Shown piece by piece: positions 1 through 6,412 of a DNA stretch of 36,186 nt (positions within the stretch are counted from its first letter, which is position 1; each line of letters opens with the position of its first letter). The stretch is from the NCBI GenBank assembly GCA_036479015.1, contig JAZGFB010000032.1, forward strand, positions 1 through 36,186. Reading direction: 5' to 3'. The notes under the pieces were generated by a model. That model did no database searches. It was not told where the DNA came from and saw only the letters and a program-made list of their open reading frames with translations. This stretch comes from NVTR01 sp036479015. GTDB taxonomy: Bacteria; Pseudomonadota; Alphaproteobacteria; Rhodobacterales; Rhodobacteraceae. Made by a program: the position numbers and the translations under genes.

Positions 1-1
1 G

Positions 2-127
2 GGCGACAACCTTAAGTTCAACGTTGAACTGATCGCGCCGATTGCGATGGAAGAAAAGCTGCGCTTTGCGATCCGCGAAGGTGGCCGCACAGTCGGTTCC
101 GGCGTTGTGTCCAAGATCATCGCATAA
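2..127 (+). CDS. tuf: Elongation factor Tu, C-terminal fragment
   Basis: The window opens inside this gene. The last 41 codons read GDNLKFNVELIAPIAMEEKL, then a segment with REGGRTVGSGVVSKIIA, then TAA at 125-127. This is the strongly conserved beta-barrel domain 3 of EF-Tu, the GTPase that brings aminoacyl-tRNA to the ribosome. The 5' end lies outside the window. Alphaproteobacteria often carry two near-identical tuf copies; which one this is cannot be told here. A terminator follows at 194-224, so the gene appears to end its transcription unit. Identity is very secure from the C-terminal sequence alone. Confidence 0.96.
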   Translation, partial: GDNLKFNVELIAPIAMEEKLRFAIREGGRTVGSGVVSKIIA

Positions 128-153
128 TGATCCGGGGACGCGCCATAAAAGCC

Positions 154-174
154 ATGTCCAAGATCGTCGCGTAA
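154..174 (+). repeat. Echo of the tuf 3' end
   Basis: This 21-nt stretch repeats the last seven codons of tuf (107-127) with 18 of 21 bases identical; the three differences are all A/G changes. It reads M-S-K-I-V-A-stop against V-S-K-I-I-A-stop in the true gene. It starts 27 bases after the tuf stop, and the sequence just upstream of it does not resemble the corresponding part of tuf. It is probably a relic of a duplication or of recombination between tuf copies, not a gene. Confidence 0.6.
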
Positions 175-193
175 ATAAGAACACTACGGTTCG

Positions 194-224
194 ACGCCGC
201 TTCCGAAAGGGGGCGGCGTTTTTC
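194..224 (+). terminator. Rho-independent terminator after tuf
   Basis: The arm at 194-204 (ACGCCGCTTCC) pairs with 209-219 (GGGGGCGGCGT) as an 11-bp stem with two G-T wobbles, closed by a GAAA tetraloop and followed by a T run at 219-223. This is a textbook intrinsic terminator for the plus-strand tuf unit. The minus-strand pyrE ends just beyond it at 243, but there is no T run in that direction. Confidence 0.9.
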
Positions 225-242
225 GTTCAATAGGTACTGACC

Positions 243-785
243 CTAAGCCGTGCGTTCCAAATCAGCCTGAGTAAAAATTGGTAAGACTGGCAAAGCGGGA
301 ACGCCTTGTATATGTGGGGCGCCATCACCGCGCCAAATCGCACAGACAACAGCAAGAATTTCTGCACCTTCTTTCGTTGCCAGATTATAGGCATCCTGCA
401 CGGCCCCGCCTGTTGTAATAACGTCCTCTATGAACGTCACTTTTCGGTGCATTACATCCTGCCCTTCGATAGCGCGACATGTTCCGTAGGTCTTTGCTTC
501 CTTACGGATGAATGCTGCTGGAATTCCAGTTTCAAGTGAAATTGCAGTCACTAAGGGAATGCCACCCATCTCAAGCCCTGCGATAATTTCGGTATCGGCG
601 GGCAGAGTTTTGGCCATTGCATGCGCTAAAGGCTGCAAAAGCTCCGGCACCCCTTCGAAACGGTATTTGTCAAAATAGCGATGTGAAACCCTACCTGATC
701 GCAGAAGAAATTCACCGTCAAGTGTCGCCACCTGTGCGATTTTATTTGCCAGGTCTTTAAATGAAATATTTGTGTTGCGCGTCAT
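243..785 (-). CDS. pyrE: Orotate phosphoribosyltransferase
   Basis: PyrE transfers phosphoribose from PRPP to orotate to give orotidine 5'-phosphate, the fifth step of de novo pyrimidine synthesis, in the cytoplasm. The 180-residue product shows the type I PRPP-binding loop at about 117-127 (TFIEDVITTGG), the N-terminal LLRSGRVSHRYFDKY segment (28-41) typical of this enzyme, and the catalytic-loop region FIRKEAKTYG (92-101). The reading frame stays open upstream, but the ATG at 785 has an AAGGA ribosome site 8 bases ahead and gives a product matching the short form of the family, so it was chosen. It stands alone, converging on the tuf terminator. The flexible loop has KTYG where many relatives have a KxHG pattern. 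Confidence 0.9.
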   Translation of the reverse strand: MTRNTNISFKDLANKIAQVATLDGEFLLRSGRVSHRYFDKYRFEGVPELLQPLAHAMAKTLPADTEIIAGLEMGGIPLVTAISLETGIPAAFIRKEAKTYGTCRAIEGQDVMHRKVTFIEDVITTGGAVQDAYNLATKEGAEILAVVCAIWRGDGAPHIQGVPALPVLPIFTQADLERTA

Positions 786-941
786 TCGGTTCCTTAAGAA
801 ATCTGTCGGCGATAACATTATAGGTAAAGGATTTTCGACAACAAGAACTAACATAGCTACACCCCCATAGCATAGCCCCCTGACCAGCAGATCGCATACC
901 AGTTTGCCCCAACCCATGTTTTGGGTGCGTGCACCTGGGGT

Positions 942-961
942 GGTGGGCAATATTGCCCACC
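942..961. repeat. Perfect 20-bp palindrome in the pyrE-peroxidase gap
   Basis: GGTGGGCAATATTGCCCACC is a perfect 20-bp palindrome. It lies in the 218-bp gap between the end of the haem peroxidase gene (1004) and the start of pyrE (785), both on the minus strand. It could form a hairpin in RNA from either strand, or be a dispersed REP-like element. There is no T run on either side, so it is not called a terminator. Confidence 0.6.
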
Positions 962-1003
962 CTACATTTCAACGTTTGAATGCCATCCCTGCGGGCCCCT
1001 TTG

Positions 1004-2590
1004 TCAATTCGCCCCGGTTGCAATTGTCGCGGCAACGTCAGCGCCATCAACCGGGGCCCCGGCTGCCCGCAGCAGATCGGCAACCTGCCAATCCCCGCCC
1101 AGTTCCGGTGTTGTCGTTGGGCCACCGGCACGCTCTTGCTCAAAAATCGCCGTCAGCGCCGGTTCATCCGCCGGTGTCCAATTGGGGTCAATCTTGACAT
1201 AGGAACGTGGGTCGCCAAACAGCAGGCCGGCAAACACTTCACCGACAATTGTGCCACCGACATTGCCCAGCATCTTGCCGCTGTTGGCACCTGGCATGGC
1301 GCGGGCTTCCTTAAGAATGTAATGCCACAGGGTGTCTTCATGCCCATCTGTTATGGTGATCGGATCAAACCCCATGCGGCGGGCAACGGCGGTGCCCGTG
1401 GGCAAGCCAATACGCCAACTGCGTAACAGGTTCAGGAACGCCAGATGGTTGACCTTTTCGCCCCCCTCATCTGGATTTTTTGGGCCTTCTCCAACTTTGA
1501 AAATTGCACTTGAAAGTTTCGGGTCAATTTTTCGCGTTGGCTGTGGAAACGGGCTGCCGGAACTTTGAAATTCAAAGAACCAATCCCATTGTACCGTGTG
1601 CTTATGTTGAAAAAATCGGAACCCGCGCAGGTCATTTGCCCCTGTTCCATCGGGATTAAATATTGGTTTTTCAACCCCAAAACCCAGCCCCACATCGTTA
1701 TTCAGGTTAACCTGATAGCCGGGGCGCACCATGGAATGGCCGAACCGGTAGGCAGCGACAGAAAATTCAATTGGAATAAACGGCTGGTGTTTCCATTTGT
1801 AAAACCGGTTGCCGCAGACATATATGCCGTCTTTCAATTCCAGCAGCGTATTCCACAGGTCATCTTTGATCAGCTTTTTGACCCAGTCATTCCAGACAAC
1901 ATACTGATAGAACCAGCGCAATATTCGCTGAGCTTGTGCAAATTTTGCGCCGTCCATTTCAAATTCTGCCTGGGCAGGGGTGCCCATGGCGGCCGGGAAC
2001 ATCAGTTCTTCCAATATCCGGTTGTGAAGGCGCAGCATCGACAGCTGTATCTGTGAAACAATAGCGTTTTCATCATTACGCATGTCACCGATTAGGGCGC
2101 GCCCCTGGCTGTTTCTGGGCAGGTCAGGTTCGGATGAGCCAGCTTCATTAACCGTACCAATCAAAAACATACCGCCGCGCTTATTGTCATACATGAACGG
2201 TTCATCCGATGGCCCTTCGCCATACAAACAGTCCAGATCAAGACGCGGTGTGCGAAAATTATTTAGCTTATTCGGGTCATTGGCCCGTTCAAGCGATGAC
2301 GTCGGGTCAAAGGTAATATCATGGTCAACAAACTGGCCAAAATAGGTATAGCCAGCCGGAATTTTATCGTTATCCATCGCCGGTGGTGGGTCACTTTCGC
2401 TCATTTCATCGGTGGCAAATTTGCGCAGGCGATCAACGACAACACTATCAGGTAAGCGCGCCGGGTCACCGGGTTGTAAGGGGGGTGCCCATTTTTCCAG
2501 GTTGCGAAAAATACGACCAAATCGGCCCTTATATAGTGCTGAATGGGGTAAGGTGACATTGTCCAAAACAGAACGTGATGAAACACTCAT
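1004..2590 (-). CDS. Animal-type haem peroxidase family protein
   Basis: This 528-residue protein belongs to the peroxidase-cyclooxygenase superfamily (animal haem peroxidase, Pfam An_peroxidase). The distal-histidine motif is FGQFVDHD at about 84-91 (His90). The distal-arginine stretch is GDMRNDENAIVSQIQL (168-183), with the LRLHNR element at 186-191. The proximal-histidine motif AYRFGHS (280-286) gives His285. These residues predict haem binding and peroxide-dependent oxidation; the substrate is unknown. No N-terminal signal peptide is visible, so the protein is either cytoplasmic or exported by a leaderless route such as type I secretion, but no RTX-like repeats were noted. The ATG at 2590 has AAAGGA 7 bases upstream and is preferred over the in-frame ATG at 2617. 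It appears monocistronic. Confidence 0.88.
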   Translation of the reverse strand: MSVSSRSVLDNVTLPHSALYKGRFGRIFRNLEKWAPPLQPGDPARLPDSVVVDRLRKFATDEMSESDPPPAMDNDKIPAGYTYFGQFVDHDITFDPTSSLERANDPNKLNNFRTPRLDLDCLYGEGPSDEPFMYDNKRGGMFLIGTVNEAGSSEPDLPRNSQGRALIGDMRNDENAIVSQIQLSMLRLHNRILEELMFPAAMGTPAQAEFEMDGAKFAQAQRILRWFYQYVVWNDWVKKLIKDDLWNTLLELKDGIYVCGNRFYKWKHQPFIPIEFSVAAYRFGHSMVRPGYQVNLNNDVGLGFGVEKPIFNPDGTGANDLRGFRFFQHKHTVQWDWFFEFQSSGSPFPQPTRKIDPKLSSAIFKVGEGPKNPDEGGEKVNHLAFLNLLRSWRIGLPTGTAVARRMGFDPITITDGHEDTLWHYILKEARAMPGANSGKMLGNVGGTIVGEVFAGLLFGDPRSYVKIDPNWTPADEPALTAIFEQERAGGPTTTPELGGDWQVADLLRAAGAPVDGADVAATIATGAN

Positions 2591-2750
2591 GGAATATTCC
2601 TTTGTAAAAAAAGTCAAAAATAAATCTAATAATATTCATGGATGTTAGCAGAAAAACCGGATATTTTCAACACAGCAGAAAAATAAACCAACACGTTAAG
2701 CCATCAAAAATAAATTTGACCAAGGCAAGCGGCCAGTATTTCGCCCTGGA

Positions 2751-3440
2751 TCAGGCCCCCCGCGGCACCCCGGATATGTCGTCAGCTTCCTGCAACACCG
2801 CGTCCAAAGCTGCCGTTAGGGATCGATCATGCCCTGCCAGTTGGGCATCTGTTGGGCGTCGCGACACCTGTTCAGGCCAGCGCTGAAAAACACATGCACC
2901 ACGGGTAAAGGGCAATGGAAACAACAACCTGTCCCATCCGGGCAAGCGTTTTTGCCGGTGGACAGAATTTGCATATACAAAAACCGGGCAGTCGGTTGAC
3001 CTGATCCATTCCAGCGGTGCAGATTGCAATACCCGCGCGGGCCCACGGGGGCCATCGGCTGTTAATATCAGGCTGTGGCCCTGTCGCAGCCGCCTTAATA
3101 CCCCACGCGACGCGGCCAGATTAGACGCTGATTTGTCCATTCCCAGGGGGTGAAATCGAAACCGTGCCTGAATACCGGCGGCTATCCGCCCGTCCCGGTT
3201 GGTTACAAATAATGACGTTACGGGTGCGGTTTTATCCGGCCAATGGGGCGGGCCCATCACTGTTCTGCTGTGCCAAAGAACCAAGACCACGGGTCCTTTG
3301 GCCAAGGCATCCAGCAGGTCCTGTTTGCCGCGATAGGACCAGCGCGTGGTGGCGTGACAAAGCCGAATATAGGCCGTTAAAATCACAGAACTTGCAGCCT
3401 CAACAAAGGACGCGCGAATATCAGTTTTGTTGTTGACCAT
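2751..3440 (-). CDS. DUF374 family lysophospholipid-acyltransferase-like protein
   Basis: The 229-residue product resembles the DUF374 branch of the LPLAT acyltransferase superfamily, found near lipid and LPS genes in alphaproteobacteria. Visible marks are VVLVLWHSR, in the position of the HX4D acyltransfer motif, and LILTADGPRGPAR, the DUF374 signature. The N-terminal stretch (about 12-22) is hydrophobic and could touch the membrane. The likely role is acyl transfer to a lipid acceptor; the substrate is unknown. The ORF stays open through the antisense of tRNA-Trp, so the ATG at 3440 was chosen although its ribosome site is weak. It is divergent from tRNA-Trp. Confidence 0.75.
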   Translation of the reverse strand: MVNNKTDIRASFVEAASSVILTAYIRLCHATTRWSYRGKQDLLDALAKGPVVLVLWHSRTVMGPPHWPDKTAPVTSLFVTNRDGRIAAGIQARFRFHPLGMDKSASNLAASRGVLRRLRQGHSLILTADGPRGPARVLQSAPLEWIRSTDCPVFVYANSVHRQKRLPGWDRLLFPLPFTRGACVFQRWPEQVSRRPTDAQLAGHDRSLTAALDAVLQEADDISGVPRGA

Positions 3441-3513
3441 GGACGCGCCCGAATGTGCCGATTGAAACTGACGCAATGTAGTCGTGTTGCTGTAAAGGGT
3501 GCAAGGGAAAGCC

Positions 3514-3542
3514 TTGCACGCAATGGCATAAGCCGCTATTCG
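3514..3542 (+). promoter_or_regulatory. Promoter of tRNA-Trp
   Basis: TTGCAC at 3514-3519 and TATTCG at 3537-3542 are separated by exactly 17 bases. Transcription would begin a few bases before the tRNA 5' end at 3557. The -35 element lies inside the right arm of an 8-bp inverted repeat (GTGCAAGG at 3499-3506, CCTTGCAC at 3512-3519), which may be a protein-binding site. The -10 match is only moderate. Confidence 0.5.
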
Positions 3543-3556
3543 CAACCTCGGATCAC

Positions 3557-3632
3557 AGGGGTTTAGCTCAGTTGGTAGAGCATCGGTCTCCAAAACCGAG
3601 GGTCGTGGGTTCGAGTCCCCCAACCCCTGCCA
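3557..3632 (+). tRNA. tRNA-Trp (anticodon CCA)
   Basis: The 76-nt gene folds as a complete cloverleaf. The acceptor stem is AGGGGTT/AACCCCT, the D arm GCTC...GAGC, the anticodon arm TCGGT-CTCCAAA-ACCGA with anticodon CCA at 3590-3592, and the T arm GTGGG-TTCGAGT-CCCCC. The 3' CCA is encoded at 3630-3632. In many alphaproteobacteria tRNA-Trp precedes secE-nusG; here it is followed instead by a minus-strand mutT-argJ unit. Confidence 0.97.
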
Positions 3633-3649
3633 GTCCTCCTAAGGACTGG
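3630..3649 (+). terminator. Hairpin directly after tRNA-Trp
   Basis: CCAGTCCT (3630-3637) and AGGACTGG (3642-3649) form a perfect 8-bp stem with a 4-base loop. The left arm includes the encoded CCA end of tRNA-Trp. There is no T run after it, so it may serve as a 3' processing signal or weak terminator, not a classic one. Confidence 0.45.
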
Positions 3650-3726
3650 ATGACGCGGTAAAGAATACAAAGCCGCCCAGACGGCCCGCAGGCGTGACGT
3701 CACCTGCCAAAGGTACCTATGCGACC

Positions 3727-4125
3727 CTATATCCAGTCCATCAAAACCGGTATGATCGGCAAATCTGCTGGTGGCATCTGGTAGTCTCGTAATTGCGCAG
3801 CTCTGACCCAGGCCAATTTCTGCCCCTCCAGCCCCTGTGCAATGCCGTTCCATTTGCGACAGGCAAACACCGGCATGAGCAGATGAAAATCTGGATATGT
3901 GTGGCTGGCAAATGTCAGCGGCGCCAGGCAGCTGTCCCAGGTTTCAATTCCCAGCTCTTCGTGCAATTCCCGTACCAGGGCCGCTTCCGGTGTTTCACCC
4001 GGGTTGACTTTGCCACCGGGAAATTCCCACAAACCGGCCATATCTTTGCCCTCTGGCCGCCTGGCCAACAGCACCCTGCCGTCTTTGTCGATCAAAACAG
4101 CCGCCGATACCAATACCGTTTTCAT
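3727..4125 (-). CDS. mutT: Nudix hydrolase, 8-oxo-dGTP diphosphatase (MutT)
   Basis: This 132-residue cytoplasmic Nudix enzyme should hydrolyse 8-oxo-dGTP to the monophosphate and so prevent A:T to C:G mutations. The Nudix box is complete at about 38-60 (GKVNPGETPEAALVRELHEE then LGI), with the REUXEE metal-binding glutamates in place. The segment ARRPEGKDMAGLWEFPGGK (21-39) is the usual MutT lead-in. Its ATG overlaps the argJ stop as ATGA (4122-4125), so translation is probably coupled to argJ. Length is normal for MutT. Confidence 0.9.
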   Translation of the reverse strand: MKTVLVSAAVLIDKDGRVLLARRPEGKDMAGLWEFPGGKVNPGETPEAALVRELHEELGIETWDSCLAPLTFASHTYPDFHLLMPVFACRKWNGIAQGLEGQKLAWVRAAQLRDYQMPPADLPIIPVLMDWI

Positions 4126-5366
4126 GAACGGTAGTCGGCGTTAATATCGATATATCCATGGGTAAGATCACATGTCCAAACGGTTGCCATCGACGCCCCG
4201 ACCCCCAGATCAACGTCAATGACCAGATCAGTTCGCTGCATATAGGCCTGCCCTTGCGCTTCGGTATAGCCCGGCGCGACCCAGCCGTTTTCAGCCACCA
4301 GAATGTCGCCAAAGCGAATGGCCAGCCGGTCACGGTCTGCCTTGGCCCCGGATTTGCCAACAGCCATAACCACGCGGCCCCAGTTTGGGTCTTGCCCGGC
4401 GATTGCAGTTTTCACCAAAGGTGAGTTCGCAATAGAAAACGCCGCACGCCGGGCATCGGCTGTGCTTTCAGCCCCCGAAACCCTGATTTCAACGAACTTT
4501 GTCGCCCCTTCGCCGTCGCGAACAACCTGATGTGCCAAATCAAGCAACACAGCATGCAAGGCGGCGGAAAACGCGGCTCCGGCAGTTGAATTCACATCGG
4601 AAATCTCGGCCATTTCGGCTGTTCCCGTGGCTGCCAGCATCAGCGTGTCCGAGGTTGATGTGTCGCTGTCCACGGTAATGCTGTTAAATGTCGTTCGCAC
4701 TGATGTGGCCAGCATTTCCTGCAACACAGGTTGGGAAATGGCGGCATCGGTAAACACATATGACAGCATCGTCGCCATATCCGGGGCGATCATGCCCGAC
4801 CCCTTGGCAAAACCGGCGATATTGATGGCAGTGCCGTCGATATTCACGGCCCTGGCAGCGCCTTTGGCGTAGGTGTCCGTTGTCATGATCGCGCGGGCAG
4901 CCTGCTGTGCAGATCGATCTGAAAGCGCTTGATTTAGCGCACCCAGTTTATCAACAATCTTTTGATGGGGCAGGGTTTCGCCGATCACACCGGTTGACGC
5001 GGTAAAAACCCTGGACTGGTCAATACCCAGTGTCCGGGCCACCTCGCTGGTTAATGCTGCCACCGATACCTGACCATGCGAGCCGGTAAAAGCGTTGGCG
5101 TTTCCCGAATTCACCAGAATTGCACAGCCACCAGTGCTGGTGTTGGCCAATTTTGACTGGCAGTCCAACACTGCTGCTGAGCGGGTCGCTGATTTTGTAA
5201 ACACCCCGGCAATTGTCGTGCCAGGTACCATAGAGGCCAGCATAACGTCCGTCCGGTCAGTGTATTTAACACCTGAATTACCAACGGCAAAGCTGACACC
5301 CTTGATGATCGGCAGATCCGGAAATCCGCCAACAGGGGCCAGCGGTGAAACAGGGATATCTGGCAT
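4122..5366 (-). CDS. argJ: Bifunctional glutamate N-acetyltransferase / ornithine acetyltransferase
   Basis: ArgJ moves the acetyl group from N-acetylornithine to glutamate in the cyclic arginine pathway; many members also acetylate glutamate from acetyl-CoA. The 414-residue precursor is full length. The self-cleavage site is clear: KGSGMIAPDMATML, with the predicted nucleophile Thr199 after Ala198, which would split it into alpha and beta chains. Other family marks are ILVNSGNANAFTG (83-95) and the TTDTYAKGA segment (162-170). It sits between the parvulin gene (23 bases upstream) and mutT (4-base overlap), forming one unit. The C-terminal DLTHGYIDINADYRS is also typical. Confidence 0.95.
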   Translation of the reverse strand: MPDIPVSPLAPVGGFPDLPIIKGVSFAVGNSGVKYTDRTDVMLASMVPGTTIAGVFTKSATRSAAVLDCQSKLANTSTGGCAILVNSGNANAFTGSHGQVSVAALTSEVARTLGIDQSRVFTASTGVIGETLPHQKIVDKLGALNQALSDRSAQQAARAIMTTDTYAKGAARAVNIDGTAINIAGFAKGSGMIAPDMATMLSYVFTDAAISQPVLQEMLATSVRTTFNSITVDSDTSTSDTLMLAATGTAEMAEISDVNSTAGAAFSAALHAVLLDLAHQVVRDGEGATKFVEIRVSGAESTADARRAAFSIANSPLVKTAIAGQDPNWGRVVMAVGKSGAKADRDRLAIRFGDILVAENGWVAPGYTEAQGQAYMQRTDLVIDVDLGVGASMATVWTCDLTHGYIDINADYRS

Positions 5367-5389
5367 TTAGTGCATCCGCCCCAGAAAAA

Positions 5390-6235
5390 TCAATTCAGTA
5401 CAAGACCGGTATTTCGCAAAATAGCCGGGTCAATTTCCGATAGATCAGGCCGTATAATCTCGGCTTTGTCCATCAGGCTTTCGACAACAACTGTCACCGC
5501 TTTTTGCTGTATTTCTTCAACAATGTCAGCGCGGACTTCATCCAACGCTGGCGGGCTTTCAAGCCTGAACTCGTTTAGAATGATGACATGCCAGCCAAAC
5601 TGTGTCTGAACCGGCTGCGAAACGTCCCCGGCTTCCAGTTTTGTGACGGCCTCTTCAAATGCGGGCACCATCATGCCGGGCCCAAACCAGCCAAGCTTAC
5701 CACCATTGGGTCCAGAAGGACCGGTCGAATGTTCAGCCGCGAGTGACGCAAAATCGGCGCCCGCTTCCAGCTCGGTGACCAGCGCAAGGGCTTCTGCTTC
5801 AGTCTTAACCAATATATGTGACGCATTGTATTCAGGGTTTGGCTCGGCACTGACATATTGCTCTTGATACGCGGCACTAATTGCATCTTGGGAAGCCGCA
5901 CTAATCAGCAATTCCCCCATGGCCGCACCCGCCAACAGCGCCCGGCGTTCATTTTCCAATTGTAACGCCACTGCAAGCGCTGGCGCATCAATTGTCTGGG
6001 CCAACACGGTTTGCTGAATAACCTGCTCCAAAATGCCATCAAACAGTACTGTATCTTCTAGGTTTTTGTACTGCTCCGGCAGATTTTCACGCAACACAAT
6101 CATGTGCCCAATTGTAATGTCTGTTCCATTTACGGTCGCCACGATGGTATCGGAAGTCACGTCCTGGGCGGATGCTGGCAATGCCAGCGCGCAGACAATA
6201 GCGAAAGGGGTAAATATATTGGTGATCTTAGGCAT
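5390..6235 (-). CDS. Exported parvulin-type peptidyl-prolyl cis-trans isomerase
   Basis: The 281-residue protein begins with a signal peptide (hydrophobic core ITNIFTPFAIVCALALPASA, cleavage near residue 23), so it should act in the periplasm. Residues about 134-225 form a PpiC/rotamase domain: YNASHILVKTEAEA, then GPSGPNGGKLGWFG, then a segment ending QFGWHVIILNE. A helical chaperone-like N-terminal part precedes it, as in SurA/PrsA relatives. The likely job is folding of exported proteins, fitting its place divergent from secA. The ATG at 6235 has AAGGA 7 bases ahead; the longer ATG at 6280 would bury the signal peptide. Confidence 0.9.
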   Translation of the reverse strand: MPKITNIFTPFAIVCALALPASAQDVTSDTIVATVNGTDITIGHMIVLRENLPEQYKNLEDTVLFDGILEQVIQQTVLAQTIDAPALAVALQLENERRALLAGAAMGELLISAASQDAISAAYQEQYVSAEPNPEYNASHILVKTEAEALALVTELEAGADFASLAAEHSTGPSGPNGGKLGWFGPGMMVPAFEEAVTKLEAGDVSQPVQTQFGWHVIILNEFRLESPPALDEVRADIVEEIQQKAVTVVVESLMDKAEIIRPDLSEIDPAILRNTGLVLN

Positions 6236-6273
6236 CAGAACGTCCTTGTCCGGGGTCACGCAGGGGCGTGACG

Positions 6274-6301
6274 TTGACACTACACAAGCGGGCCCTTACA
6301 T
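6274..6301 (+). promoter_or_regulatory. Candidate secA promoter
   Basis: A perfect TTGACA at 6274-6279 is followed after 16 bases by TTACAT (6296-6301). It lies in the 177-bp gap between the divergent parvulin gene and secA and points toward secA, leaving a leader of about 105 bases. The -10 element is weak, so this is tentative. Confidence 0.4.
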
Positions 6302-6412
6302 CGCCAAGAGGGCTAATCGGCGCTGCCGCTTTAGACGTTCTACGGTGCTATCTGGGGGCGGACAAGCGCTCACCTTACACGATACCGTCAAATCAGACCA
6401 TGCGGAGTAAAT

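Noticed and set aside
757..1143. 128-residue minus-strand ORF overlapping pyrE and the peroxidase end
   Set aside because: It overlaps two well-supported genes in another frame and its peptide has no family features.
2751..3623. Long version of the acyltransferase starting at 3623
   Set aside because: The extra N-terminus is only the antisense reading of tRNA-Trp; the family-like region starts after the ATG at 3440.
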